Assembly (NCBI GenBank): GCA_022827185.1
Contig: JAJDTM010000022.1
Span: 1 to 64,000, forward strand
Length of the DNA: 64,000 bases
DNA from: Candidatus Poribacteria bacterium
GTDB taxonomy: Bacteria; Poribacteria; WGA-4E; WGA-3G
Reading direction: 5' to 3'
Part shown: positions 31,374-41,814 of the stretch, in pieces
Layout: every line of letters starts with the position of its first letter
How positions within the stretch are numbered: position 1 is the stretch's first letter
Notes under the pieces: generated by a model
Databases searched by the model: none
Seen by the model: the letters and a program-made list of their open reading frames with translations, nothing else
Told to the model about the DNA's origin: nothing
Program-made: the position numbers and the translations under genes

Positions 31374-31835
31374 TCAATCTGCTGAAAGCGACTCTACCTT
31401 CTGAAGCACCACTTTGCTTTCGCTCTTCAACTTCAAGGTTTCAGAGATATTTCCCATATTAATCGCAATTTTGAACTGTTTGGTAGAAGTCGAAAACCTG
31501 CCCAAATAGTCCCCAACCGGAACATCTCCATAGTTTTCAACGAATTGTATCTGAATCTGCTGTCCCGTTGCAAACGTCGCTTCAAGCGTGTCCCCGAGTT
31601 TCCAACCGCGTTCGGTAAACGGCGCGATTTCAAGGTTCGTCACAGCATTGCCATGGTCGTCGATTTCAACAATTGTCCCAGTGAGCGATGCCGTTTGAGG
31701 AGTCTCCGGGGTCCCCATCTTTTGACTGCACCCAATAAAAAGTCCTGTTGCCACCAAAACAACTATGAGTGCTGATTTCCAGTAATATGAACAAGATTGA
31801 TAGCGGAATTTCACTATGATATATACCTCCATACG
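31374..31835 (-). CDS. Lipoprotein with a domain resembling the C-terminal barrel of SAM hydroxide adenosyltransferase (DUF62)
   Basis: Lipobox-like VATGLFIGCSQ; GTIVEIDDHGNAVTNLEI, ENYGDVPVGDYLGRFSTS, IAINMGNISETLKLK. Confidence 0.6.
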   Translation of the reverse strand, partial: RMEVYIIVKFRYQSCSYYWKSALIVVLVATGLFIGCSQKMGTPETPQTASLTGTIVEIDDHGNAVTNLEIAPFTERGWKLGDTLEATFATGQQIQIQFVENYGDVPVGDYLGRFSTSTKQFKIAINMGNISETLKLKSESKVVLQKVESLSAD

Positions 31836-31908
31836 TCTTTTAGAAATTGTCTTAAGTATAGTGAAAAAGCAGACAAATGTCAAGCGAAAGTAGTTGGATA
31901 ATTTCGGT

Positions 31909-31937
31909 TTGACATAGAGGCAGGTTTATGGTATTCT
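31909..31937 (+). promoter_or_regulatory. Sigma70-like promoter for the 32037 gene
   Basis: TTGACA-17 bp-TATTCT; about 100-nt leader with GCGATC AGAA GATCGC hairpin. Confidence 0.55.
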
Positions 31938-32036
31938 CTTTTTAGCACAGTTTTTCACGGGCAATAGAAAATCAATATTGGTTGCGATCAGAAGATCGCC
32001 GCTTAGCAAAGTCCCCTCAATTTAAAAACTGAGAGA

Positions 32037-33164
32037 TTGGAGATGAATATGATAAAAAAAATGAATTTTTATAGCAAGTTTTCAAAATTTGTCAGTTCCA
32101 TCAAAATTATGCTGCTGTTGTTCGGGATTTTATTCAGCCTTTCGGGCTGCGAAAGAATATCGGACCCGATGCTACCGGATGACAGTACATTAGAAGCGGA
32201 ACCCCTCACAGTGATGACTTACAACGTTTACGTCGGGAGCAGCGCAGAGCCACTTCTATCTGTAGAGACTCTGGCGCAAGTTCCAACAGAAGTCGCCAAC
32301 ATGTATACCAACGTCATGGCATCCGATTTTCCCGGACGTGCCGTGGCGATTGCCAAATCTATAAAAACATATCAACCGCATCTCATCGGATTACAAGAGA
32401 TTTCGCTCATTCGCCGTCAAAGCCCAGGTGATTCTATTACGAACAGAACTCCTGATGCTGAAGAGGTCGTCTTGGATTATCTCCAAATTTTGATGGACGC
32501 ACTCCAAGCAGAAGGCTTAAACTATCAAGTCGCTGCGAAAGTCGAAAACATAGATGTCGAAATGCCAATGTTCACGGCCGCTGGAATTGTCGATGTCCGA
32601 CTCACCGATTATGATGTGATTCTGTCTCGTAGCGACGTCGCTATATCACGTCCTACAAACGCAAACTATGAGAATGTGTTGACAATCGAGATGCTTGGTC
32701 TTGAAATAGAAAGAGGATACACTGCCATAGATGCCACTGTTTCTGGTGTCACTTACCGCGTTGTCAATACACACTTAGAAGCATTTGTGCCAGAAAGTCG
32801 GATTCCACAAACACAGGAACTCGTGGATGTTCTGAGCCAGGAGACCCTGCCGATTATCCTATTAGGAGATTTCAATACACCAGCACCTGATGGGACTGCT
32901 TACCAAATTTTATTAGCGGCGGGATATGTTGATGTCTGGCAGATGGATTCCATCGGCACCGGCAATACGTGTTGTCAAGCCGATGACATCTTGAACCCAA
33001 TGAGCGGGCACACGAAACGGATCGACCAGATTTTCGTCCGAAATCTGGAACTTCCGACTTCTGTGATGACAAATACCGTAGGCGATAAACCGTCTGACCG
33101 TCTGTCTTCGGGGTTGTGGCCCTCCGACCACGCTGGAGTTGTCGCACATTTCACTTTTGAGTAA
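32037..33164 (+). CDS. Endonuclease/exonuclease/phosphatase family lipoprotein
   Basis: LFSLSGC lipobox; LTVMTYNVYVGS, HLIGLQEI, ILLGDFNTPAPDG, SDHAGVVAHF. Confidence 0.88.
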   Translation: MEMNMIKKMNFYSKFSKFVSSIKIMLLLFGILFSLSGCERISDPMLPDDSTLEAEPLTVMTYNVYVGSSAEPLLSVETLAQVPTEVANMYTNVMASDFPGRAVAIAKSIKTYQPHLIGLQEISLIRRQSPGDSITNRTPDAEEVVLDYLQILMDALQAEGLNYQVAAKVENIDVEMPMFTAAGIVDVRLTDYDVILSRSDVAISRPTNANYENVLTIEMLGLEIERGYTAIDATVSGVTYRVVNTHLEAFVPESRIPQTQELVDVLSQETLPIILLGDFNTPAPDGTAYQILLAAGYVDVWQMDSIGTGNTCCQADDILNPMSGHTKRIDQIFVRNLELPTSVMTNTVGDKPSDRLSSGLWPSDHAGVVAHFTFE

Positions 33165-33257
33165 TGCGAAATCGCTGACTCCGTAAAAAAGCAAAGCGCG
33201 ATGCAACTGGATTTGAAAATCCATCGCAGCGCGCTTTTCATTTCACTGGTTTTAGAC

Positions 33258-34454
33258 TTACTCAGGGTCAGCAAGTACGGGTGCCGCCTCAATTATGTCA
33301 GAATAGGGTTCTGGCTGCCCATTAACCATTTTCCGCACCCCGACGCTTTTAACAGGGTTACGGTTCGAGTCGAAATGAGAAATACTTGTAGCACCTTCGT
33401 AGTCAGTGATTGCTGCGATTGCGTCCCGAATTGCCCCCGGGTCATCGGTTGATCCCACCGTTTCGATTGCCATTTTCAAGATTCTCAGGGCATCATAGCC
33501 CGCAGCTGCAATGCCGTCAACAGAGCCGTATTTCGCCTTATAAGCAGCATTAAAATCCACAGCATCCGAATCTAAGTTGGTACAATAGTAACCATCAACA
33601 GGTTCATTATCCGCTAAAGTCGTAGACATCAGCGGATCGTCCCAACCATCACTACCAATAAAGGTAGATTCAATTCCCATGTTCCGTGCTTGTTTCATTA
33701 TATGCGGATTCGCTGGTGGAAAACTGGCGAGAAGAAGGACATCAGGGGCTGCATCTTTAACCGCAGTCAGTTGTTCAGTAAACATCATCGCCCCACCCTC
33801 ATAGGTTTTCTCGACAACTACGCTCCCGCCAAGTTTTTCAAAACTTGCCTTAAATGATTGCACAAAACCCTCAGAATACACATCCATATTTTGCCAAATC
33901 ATTGCAGCGGTTTTCTTATCAAGTTGATTTACAACGACTTGTGCCAGAAGTTCCGCCTGTAATACGTTGGAACCAGCAATGAGAAACATAAAATCGTTTG
34001 GGTCAGTTGCGTCTGCCGTGACCTCTGCCCTTGTTGCACCCAAAAGTACCGGGATATTAATAACAGGTCCAACTTTCACAGCATGACTCGAAAAGAGAGG
34101 CCCCAATATCGCAACAACCCCTTCCATTTCAGCTAATTCTGTTGCAGACTGAGCAACTGTATCTGTCGTTTCTTCCCTAAAACTCAACTCAACCTGCATG
34201 TTGAGAATGCCCCCAGCTGTGTTGATTTCAGCTTGGGCAAGTTCAGCCCCTTTGCCAAAACTGGTGTAATTTGGCTGAGGATGAATCAAACCCACTTTAA
34301 GTGTAGGCATAGTCGTTTCATCAGGCGGATCGACTATCTCGTCGGTCCCTACTATGTCACGCATCCGTTCACACCCAAACAGCAATGCAACTAAGAGTGA
34401 AAGGAATACACAGAGCATTAACTTAAAAACTTTTATGTTCATAAAATTCTCCAT
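33258..34454 (-). CDS. Branched-chain amino acid-type ABC transporter substrate-binding lipoprotein
   Basis: LLFGCERM; LKVGLIHPQPNYTSFGKGAELAQAEINTAGGILNMQVEL, VVAILGPLFSSHA. Confidence 0.88.
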   Translation of the reverse strand: MENFMNIKVFKLMLCVFLSLLVALLFGCERMRDIVGTDEIVDPPDETTMPTLKVGLIHPQPNYTSFGKGAELAQAEINTAGGILNMQVELSFREETTDTVAQSATELAEMEGVVAILGPLFSSHAVKVGPVINIPVLLGATRAEVTADATDPNDFMFLIAGSNVLQAELLAQVVVNQLDKKTAAMIWQNMDVYSEGFVQSFKASFEKLGGSVVVEKTYEGGAMMFTEQLTAVKDAAPDVLLLASFPPANPHIMKQARNMGIESTFIGSDGWDDPLMSTTLADNEPVDGYYCTNLDSDAVDFNAAYKAKYGSVDGIAAAGYDALRILKMAIETVGSTDDPGAIRDAIAAITDYEGATSISHFDSNRNPVKSVGVRKMVNGQPEPYSDIIEAAPVLADPE

Positions 34455-34541
34455 TTAATAGCAGCAAGTACACACTATTGCTAAAACAATAGTATTAACG
34501 TTTCACTGTTAGAATATAATACAAAATTAGTTTCAGTGAAA

Positions 34542-37532
34542 CTAATTCCGTGCTTCAGGTGTAACTGTCAGTTTTACCCGTTCTCCGTCGCGCAGAACAA
34601 CAACTTCCACAGATTCCCCAATTTTCACAGCATCCAGTGCATAAGTATAGTCATAGATATTGGTAATCTTTTGTCCACCAAATTCGACGATAACATCGCC
34701 ACCCTTTAAACCGGCTTTATCGGCAGGTCCTCCCGCACGGACACCGGAGAGTTTAACACCAGTGCCTTCGGTTGTATAGTCAGGAATCGTACCAAGATAC
34801 GCACGCAGTGTATCACGACTCCCTTCCTCTGACTGATGCCGTTCAACCCGAACGTACTCCGGACGTTCGATAGCACTAATTAGGTCCAAAACGATACCGT
34901 GTGCAAAGTCTGAAATCCGGTATATACCACCATAGTTAAGTGTCTCCGGATCGTCCGTTGGACGATTATAGTCCTCATGCCCACCTGTGAAGAAACTGAG
35001 TACCGGTACCTCTTTCGGATAGAAGGCGGTCACATCTGTGGGTAGATAAGGGTCTTCTTGGAGCGTTAGATTAAAACCGATAGGGATATTCCGCTTTTCA
35101 ATCAACTTCGGCCACACAGACGATGAACCGACACCCTGCAAGATAAGTTTGTTGTCACGGAGTCGTCCGACCATATCAAAGTTAACGTACGCTGCGACTT
35201 CCTCTAAAGGGACGACGGGGTGGTTGACAAAGTGGGTAGAGCCGATAAGTCCGAGTTCCTCACCTGACCAGAGCGCGAAGATGATCCCCCTGCGGAACTT
35301 TTCAGGGTATTTCTGGTGTGCCTCACTAAGCGTGGTAGCCAATTCCAATACGACAGCAGTGCCAGAGGCGTTATCATCTGCGCCGTTGTGAATCTGACCC
35401 TCTTCGCCCTTCCGGGCAAGTGAACCGATTTCACCCCGCCCGATATGGTCGTAGTGCGCGCCTACAATAATATACTCGGTTGCAGCTGTTAATTCCGGTG
35501 GCGCAAGCAGCGCGACCACATTCTGGTCGGTTTTCTTTACTTTCTCAACCGAGACGACAATCTTGATTTTGACATTCGGCAGCGGAAATTGCCCAAGGAA
35601 ATGTGGATTTTCTACATCCAGACCGGATTGAACATCTGTCAGGTTTTTACCCGATGGTGCGAAGAGCGCAGTCGCGACAGTATCACTGATGGATGCTGCA
35701 ACAATCCCTGAATCCGCAAGACTACTGTCAAAATCGAGCGGTATCAATTTACCCGCGTTTGGAGAGTTCGGACCGGCAACAACGAGAAATGCCTTTGCCC
35801 CTTGTTCTCGGGCTTGCATTGCTTTGTAACGGAGCCCCGCATACCGATTCAGTTGTTGACGACGTTCGGGTTCAACACCCTCCGGCACATAGCGAAGCGC
35901 GACGACGATTTTATCTTTCACATCCAAACCCGCATAAGCGTCATAACCTTCACCTAACTCGCCTGGAACAGTTAACCCATACCCAACGAACACCAATTCA
36001 CCTTCAACGACACCATTCCGCGAAAAAGAGAGCGGTTGGAAATCTTGTTCCACACTGAACTCCATCACCTGCTCAGCACCGTGCATCTGGCGTGTGATAT
36101 GAAAGCGGTTCTCCTCCGCTATAATCCGTCTTCCCGCGGTGAATTCAAATTCTTGGAAGTAACTCGCTTCGTCGCCGATAGGCTTGAGATTAAGGTGCGC
36201 GAATTGGGCGGCGATGTGTTTCGCCGCCAACGCTGCCCCCTTAGAACCAGTCATTCTACCTTCCAACTCATCAGACGCGAGAATTTCTATGTGATGCCGA
36301 GTGTGGATGCCTGTGAGACCTGGCTGAATGCTAAACGCTGGTCCCGTTTTGGTCGCCCCGACCCCGACAAAGGCACCCATTTCCGAGGGTACAGCAATTG
36401 CCGATAACAATGCCTCCAAGGCCGCTTGATGATTCCACTCTGCCAGATAAAGTTGTGAAACCCCTTGGCTATTTCGCTGAGAGGTCCAACACAAGCGATT
36501 TCCGTCAGGCGAGAAAACAGGCAGTCCATCAAATCCGTCTGTGGTGGTAACACGAACCGGTTCCTGTCTACCCCTTGCATCAACGAGATACAACTCAAAA
36601 TTAGAGAATCCGAGTTTGTTGGAAGCGAAAATAACATAAGCACCACTCGGATGGAAGTAAGGTGCCCACGACATACTCTTGAAATCGGTCAGTCGTCGCA
36701 CATTTGAACCATCTATCCGCATCGTATAGATATCCGCTTGGCTACCATCAGGCGTGAAGTGCCGCCACACGATGTGCTGTCCATCGGGTGTGAAGAAAGG
36801 ACCGCCGTCGTACCCGGGTGAATCCGTCAAACGCACCTGATCTGACCCGTCAGCATTCATGATATAAATTTCGCCGAAATAGGCGGGATCAACTTCAAGT
36901 TGCTTTAGGGCCTTAGCGGAAAGTTGGCTTTTAGGATATGCATCTCGAAGTGAACAGAAAACGATGCGTTTGCCATCGGGTGAATATGAGGCTTCAGCGT
37001 CGTAACCGGGCGCGCCTGTTAATTGCTTGAGGTTGCTGCCGTCCCGATTTGCCGAGAAGATGTCCATCGCCTCATCATAATCCCAACTGTAGCGTCTCTC
37101 TTGCCCCGACGCTCGGAATTTCAGTTCCTCTTCCTGTTTTGCCTGCGCGAAAGCGTCGTGGTGTGTTGAGGCGTAAAGCACCTCATCGGTCCCCGGCCGG
37201 AAAAAGGCACAGGTTGTTTTCCCGATACCGGTTGAGACGCGACGCGTATCACCGGTCAGCAGGTTTAGTAAATAAATCTGATAGAACGGGTTATCGGGTT
37301 CACGTTCACTTTGGAAGATGAGCGCGTTGCCGTCTTCAGAGAAATAGCCTTCCCCAGCGCGTTTCCCGTCATACGTGAGTTGTCGGATATTACTGAGAAA
37401 CCGTGATTCGTCACCAGCATTCGTTTCTGTTTCATCTGGCGTTGTCTGCTGTGCCACAATATCGCCCGTTAGGAAAATAGCAAAGAGTATTGTGCAGAAC
37501 AGCCCAATCAATTTAATGCAACGCATTTCCAT
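34542..37532 (-). CDS. M28 family peptidase with N-terminal TolB-like propeller and C-terminal PDZ domain
   Basis: SPDGKRIVF blades; GAHYDHIG, HNGADDNASGTAVVLELA, LWSGEELGLIGSTHF; PDZ GVKLSGVRAGGPADKAGLKGGDVIVEFGG. Confidence 0.93.
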   Translation of the reverse strand: MEMRCIKLIGLFCTILFAIFLTGDIVAQQTTPDETETNAGDESRFLSNIRQLTYDGKRAGEGYFSEDGNALIFQSEREPDNPFYQIYLLNLLTGDTRRVSTGIGKTTCAFFRPGTDEVLYASTHHDAFAQAKQEEELKFRASGQERRYSWDYDEAMDIFSANRDGSNLKQLTGAPGYDAEASYSPDGKRIVFCSLRDAYPKSQLSAKALKQLEVDPAYFGEIYIMNADGSDQVRLTDSPGYDGGPFFTPDGQHIVWRHFTPDGSQADIYTMRIDGSNVRRLTDFKSMSWAPYFHPSGAYVIFASNKLGFSNFELYLVDARGRQEPVRVTTTDGFDGLPVFSPDGNRLCWTSQRNSQGVSQLYLAEWNHQAALEALLSAIAVPSEMGAFVGVGATKTGPAFSIQPGLTGIHTRHHIEILASDELEGRMTGSKGAALAAKHIAAQFAHLNLKPIGDEASYFQEFEFTAGRRIIAEENRFHITRQMHGAEQVMEFSVEQDFQPLSFSRNGVVEGELVFVGYGLTVPGELGEGYDAYAGLDVKDKIVVALRYVPEGVEPERRQQLNRYAGLRYKAMQAREQGAKAFLVVAGPNSPNAGKLIPLDFDSSLADSGIVAASISDTVATALFAPSGKNLTDVQSGLDVENPHFLGQFPLPNVKIKIVVSVEKVKKTDQNVVALLAPPELTAATEYIIVGAHYDHIGRGEIGSLARKGEEGQIHNGADDNASGTAVVLELATTLSEAHQKYPEKFRRGIIFALWSGEELGLIGSTHFVNHPVVPLEEVAAYVNFDMVGRLRDNKLILQGVGSSSVWPKLIEKRNIPIGFNLTLQEDPYLPTDVTAFYPKEVPVLSFFTGGHEDYNRPTDDPETLNYGGIYRISDFAHGIVLDLISAIERPEYVRVERHQSEEGSRDTLRAYLGTIPDYTTEGTGVKLSGVRAGGPADKAGLKGGDVIVEFGGQKITNIYDYTYALDAVKIGESVEVVVLRDGERVKLTVTPEARN

Positions 37533-37583
37533 CCCTCCCTCTTGAACGGTTCACTATCTTACAACGTGAGTTTGATAAATACT

Positions 37584-37750
37584 TAGGACAGACGCATTTG
37601 CTCTTAAAGTCCCCCTGATAAGGGACGGGGAATGCCATAAGGCATTCATACCGTTGATTCTGATTCTGATTCTTTAGGGGGTTAAATCTGTAAAAATCGT
37701 CCCTTCTTGGATCAATATATTACTTTTCTGCCGAATTTGGGTCTGTCCTA
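37584..37750 (+). repeat. Element family A, long-core, with distinct TIRs (TAGGACAGAC/GTCTGTCCTA)
   Basis: TAGGACAGACGCATTTGCTCTTAAAGTCCCCCTGATAAGG...GAATGCCATAAGGCATTC...GATTCTGATTCTGATTCTTTAGGGGG...GTCTGTCCTA. Confidence 0.85.
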
Positions 37751-37783
37751 ACTGCTAATACTTTTTTTCAAATTGGCGTTATC

Positions 37784-38635
37784 TTACAGGTACTCGGCTG
37801 CTTTCTGCTTAAGGAAGGCGAGACCGTCTATGGCGAGGCTCTCGGCACTCGGTGCGATGTCGCGCCAGATGCACGTCGCAGCGGCGATCTCCTTGACAGC
37901 CGGCGTAAACGATTCAATCACGAGCCATCTGTCGTAGTTAACTTGTGCCAACGCTCCAAAAACGCCGTCCCAATCAACCAGTCCTGTGCCGGGAGTGCCG
38001 CGGTCATTTTCACAACAGTGCATGTGATGCAAGAAATCACCCGTCGCAACAATAGCATCTGCCTGATTTTTTTCCTCAATGTTCATGTGGAATGTATCCA
38101 GATGCACCTTGAAATACGGACTATCCACCGCTTCACAAAGTTTAACAGCATCTTCGGCGATGTTGACGAAATAGGTTTCAAACCTATTGAGCGGTTCACT
38201 GGCGAGAGTGACCCCGTGTTTCCCACCGAATTCGGCGACTTCTCGTATACCTTCAACGCACCAGTCCCATTCTTGTTCGTTTCTGGCGCGTCCAACGAGT
38301 TTACCGACAGCACTATACATCGGCCCAACGAGCGTATCGGCACCCAATTCGGCAACAATTTCACAACAACGCTTGAGATAGGTTCTTCCGTTTTCGCGAA
38401 TCGCAGGGTCTTCATCAATCGGATTCCTATCCCCTGCCATAATGTTACATCCGATAGGTTCTAAGCCAGTATCTTTCAGCAGTGCTTGGGTGTAGGGAAT
38501 ATCTACTGTATCCGGATCAAAGATGGGGATTTCGACACCATCAAAACCCATTTCAGCAACTTTCGGAATCAGGTCCGCAGTTTCTCGATCAAACTTATCT
38601 GCCCAGAGCAATAAATTGACACCAAACTTTGGCAT
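37784..38635 (-). CDS. Sugar phosphate isomerase/epimerase (psicose/tagatose 3-epimerase-like)
   Basis: FGVNLLLWADKFDRET, EMGFDGVEIPIFDPD, LASEPLNRFETYFVN, FKVHLDTFHMNIEE. Confidence 0.88.
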   Translation of the reverse strand: MPKFGVNLLLWADKFDRETADLIPKVAEMGFDGVEIPIFDPDTVDIPYTQALLKDTGLEPIGCNIMAGDRNPIDEDPAIRENGRTYLKRCCEIVAELGADTLVGPMYSAVGKLVGRARNEQEWDWCVEGIREVAEFGGKHGVTLASEPLNRFETYFVNIAEDAVKLCEAVDSPYFKVHLDTFHMNIEEKNQADAIVATGDFLHHMHCCENDRGTPGTGLVDWDGVFGALAQVNYDRWLVIESFTPAVKEIAAATCIWRDIAPSAESLAIDGLAFLKQKAAEYL

Positions 38636-38796
38636 TATGTGTTGTTCTCCTTAATTTAATAACGTGTAATAATTTTTTAGTTTAGCACAAATAACAAACC
38701 GTTTTCAAGTTTTTTCCAGAAGCATCAGAGGCATTCAGTTTTTAATCAGTAATTGCTATGGTAATCAGCAATTAAATATTAGACGATAACTCGCAA

Positions 38797-40116
38797 CTAT
38801 GCAGAATCATCTGATCTAAATAGGTACTTCGGTGCCAACGCCGTCAGCGATATACCGCGGGCGACCAGAAGCACCGTCAACGCCCCCCACAACCCGTGAT
38901 TGCCAAAAGGTATCAGTAGGTATACCGTACTCAAAAAGAGAAGTGTTGATAAAATCACAGAATTCCGTAGTGCCTTCGAAGCCGTGGCACCGAGAAAAAT
39001 ACCGTCCCAAATGTAAGCGGCGACATTGACAACAGACGCAACAATTATCCAGATAAGATACGGTTTCGCTTGTTCAATCAGCGGCATCTGATCCGTGAAG
39101 AGATGCAGTAACGGCTCCCCAAACAGAACAAAGATTAACATAATCACACCACCGAACAGAAACGCCCAGAGGAAGATTTGACGGATCGTCCTTTTGAGGT
39201 TTCGCATATCCTGCGCGCCCTTATATTTACCAATCAAACTCTCCGCCGCAAAAGCGAACCCATCAATCGCATAAGACATGAGATTGATAAACTGAAGGAG
39301 AATCGTGTTAACCGCAAGGACAGTATCACTCAGGGCAGCAGATTTCGCTGTGAAAACGGCGTGGCTAAACACGAGACAACAGGTCCTGATGAAGATGTCA
39401 CCACTAATGTTAAGGAATCGCTTGAGTTTAGAAAGTGCCAAGACCTCTCGAAAACGCCACCCTCTCAAAAGACCTCGATAGTATCTCGAAAAGAGTAGAA
39501 CCGCTAAGAATAATCCGACATATTGTGCGATGACAGTCGCTAAGGCGACACCTTCTACCTTCATACTGAACAACCGCACAAACACCAGATTCAGGACGAT
39601 ATTGACGAGGTTCACCACAATCGTCAGTAGCATCGGATAGCGGGCATTCTGTACCCCCAAAAAGACACCGTGAAACGCGTGTAGGCACAATGTGGCTGGT
39701 GCAGCATAGATGCGAATATGGAAATAGACGCGGGCAAGGTGTTCGACTTCTGGACTCGTCCCAATGAGCAGGAAACTGACATCCGCAAGCTGCCACTGGA
39801 GAATAAAGAGCAGTAGACTTGCAGTGATCCCAATGCCTATCGCCCTTAGCAGCAAACATCCGCATTCTTGGAGATCTCTTTCTCCAAAGGCTTGCGCTGT
39901 CAACCCAGTTGTCGCCATTCTGAGAAACCCAAATCCCCAATAGATAAAACTGAAGATAATGCCGCCGATGCCGACGGCACCGAGGTAGTGTATGGATTCC
40001 AACCGACCCATCAAGGCAGTATCTACTGCCCCCAGAAGCGGGATAGAAAAGTTGCTAACGATATTCGGGAGCGCGAGGCGATAAATTTCTTTATTGACGC
40101 TTTCAGGAGTATGCAT
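38797..40116 (-). CDS. MATE family efflux transporter
   Basis: IYRLALPNIVSNFSIPLLGAVDTALMGRLESIHYLGAVGIGGIIFSFIYWGFGFLRMATTGLTAQAFG. Confidence 0.93.
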   Translation of the reverse strand: MHTPESVNKEIYRLALPNIVSNFSIPLLGAVDTALMGRLESIHYLGAVGIGGIIFSFIYWGFGFLRMATTGLTAQAFGERDLQECGCLLLRAIGIGITASLLLFILQWQLADVSFLLIGTSPEVEHLARVYFHIRIYAAPATLCLHAFHGVFLGVQNARYPMLLTIVVNLVNIVLNLVFVRLFSMKVEGVALATVIAQYVGLFLAVLLFSRYYRGLLRGWRFREVLALSKLKRFLNISGDIFIRTCCLVFSHAVFTAKSAALSDTVLAVNTILLQFINLMSYAIDGFAFAAESLIGKYKGAQDMRNLKRTIRQIFLWAFLFGGVIMLIFVLFGEPLLHLFTDQMPLIEQAKPYLIWIIVASVVNVAAYIWDGIFLGATASKALRNSVILSTLLFLSTVYLLIPFGNHGLWGALTVLLVARGISLTALAPKYLFRSDDSA

Positions 40117-40370
40117 AGGGATGTCCGTTCTGTCTTAGAGTCTACCGCGAATCACAGTGAAAATCAAGCGATATTTCAGCACCAAATCCCGACTTCTACT
40201 GACAACTGATAACTGACAACCATCCCTCTGACAACTATGCCTCATAAAAAATAAAGGGAATCTACATTTAATGCAACAAAGTATCGAATTCTACGCATAC
40301 ACCGCAGGATTCGCGTCGCTTTAGATTTTTTTTTGTAATTTCGCGGGAAATTTAGTATACTATATTAACA

Positions 40371-41243
40371 ATGAAAGATTGGTGCTACGCGTTTGCTGCC
40401 AAATTGGTCGGGTTTTGCGTGTCTCGATTGCCGCGCGGTATAACATTAGTTATTGGCGGAGGGTTGGGAACACTCGCTTTTTGGCTTGCACCGCAACAGA
40501 GAGAACTGGCATGCGATCACCTACGGCGCAGCTTGACGCTTTCAGATGAACGTCGTGTCAGAACAATTGCCAAACAATGCTTTCAACACCTCGGCAAAAC
40601 TGTCGTAGAGTTCATGCAGTTTCCGCGCTTAGATAGAGCGCAAATTCAACGATATGTCACTTTTGAAGGCGTTGAGCATGTCGAGCAGGCACTCGCACAC
40701 GGGAAAGGCGCGATTATTTTAACAGGGCATTTCGGGAATTGGGAACTTCTCGCTGCCAGTATTTCTGCCACAGTTGCCCCGCTGACGCCGATCGTTCGTG
40801 AATTGCGTTCTCCGCGTTTAAATGCATTAGTCTCGCGTTACCGAGAGAAAGCAGGGTATGCCACCATTGACCGAGATACAGGGATACGTCAAGCACTTCA
40901 GTGTCTTAGACGCAATGAACTGCTTGGCATCGTCGCCGATGTTGATACGACTGTGAGCGGTGTTTTCGTCGATTTTTTCGGCAGACGCGCCTATACGCCC
41001 TATAGCCCAGTCGCTATTGCCCTCAAGACAGGGGCAACAATACTACCGACGTTTATTATTCGTCAACCCGATGGTTCACATCGCGCAATTATTGAATCAC
41101 CTCTGGCGTTGAAACGGACAGACACAAAAGAGAAAGACCTTGTTATCAATACACAGAAATTCACGAAAATTATTGAATCTTATATCCGGCAATATCCAGC
41201 ACAATGGATTTGGATGCATCGACGGTGGAAAACAGAGAATTAG
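40371..41243 (+). CDS. Lysophospholipid/lipid A acyltransferase (LpxL/HtrB family)
   Basis: GAIILTGHFGNWELLAASIS, DVDTTVSGVFVDFFGRRAYTPYSPVAIALKTGATILPTF, QYPAQWIWMHRRWKTE. Confidence 0.93.
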   Translation: MKDWCYAFAAKLVGFCVSRLPRGITLVIGGGLGTLAFWLAPQQRELACDHLRRSLTLSDERRVRTIAKQCFQHLGKTVVEFMQFPRLDRAQIQRYVTFEGVEHVEQALAHGKGAIILTGHFGNWELLAASISATVAPLTPIVRELRSPRLNALVSRYREKAGYATIDRDTGIRQALQCLRRNELLGIVADVDTTVSGVFVDFFGRRAYTPYSPVAIALKTGATILPTFIIRQPDGSHRAIIESPLALKRTDTKEKDLVINTQKFTKIIESYIRQYPAQWIWMHRRWKTEN

Positions 41244-41814
41244 TCCCGTTTTCATAGGATTGTTTTTCTGTTTGCTGTTCGGTGTAACATGTTGCAAAAG
41301 CACAGAAACACCGGTCAGTGCAACGGACGAAGGTATAGAAGCAGTTCCAAAGCAAAAACTCGATGGGTTTTCCACACAACACACCGAAGCAGGTGTCCTC
41401 AAATGGACGCTTATCGGTGATACTTCAACATTTCACGGAAGTTATGTTGAAGTGGAAAATCCGACTGTTCAGATTTTTGAAAATGGTGTTGTTTCTATCA
41501 CTTTCAATAGCGAGACAGGCAAACAATTTCTCAATGGCACTAAGAGGAACAATCTTCACCTGACAGGGAATGTTGTCGGTGTCAGTAAAGATGGTAAACT
41601 CTTCACTGAGACACTCCATTGGCAGAACCTCGCAGGTAGATTGTATGCACCCGATGAAGCAACAGTCGTGCGTGGAGACTCTACCTGGACAGGAACGGAA
41701 ATGTTCGCGAATCCGACGCTTGAAACCGTGAAGATGAAAAATAATGAATTTACACTTTACCCAAAAGACGAGAAAGCACATGAATATCATAATACCTCCA
41801 TTGAACCAGAGTAG
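41140..41814 (+). CDS. lptC: LPS export ABC transporter periplasmic protein LptC (true start uncertain, overlaps the lpxL 3' end)
   Basis: Hydrophobic N-terminus; GVLKWTLIGDTSTFHGSYVEVENPTVQIFENG; syntenic with lptA-lptB. Confidence 0.75.
   Translation: MLSIHRNSRKLLNLISGNIQHNGFGCIDGGKQRISPVFIGLFFCLLFGVTCCKSTETPVSATDEGIEAVPKQKLDGFSTQHTEAGVLKWTLIGDTSTFHGSYVEVENPTVQIFENGVVSITFNSETGKQFLNGTKRNNLHLTGNVVGVSKDGKLFTETLHWQNLAGRLYAPDEATVVRGDSTWTGTEMFANPTLETVKMKNNEFTLYPKDEKAHEYHNTSIEPE

Noticed and set aside
39428-39940. 170-aa minus-strand ORF inside the MATE gene
   Set aside because: Alternate frame on the same strand as a clear MATE transporter; no recognisable domain.
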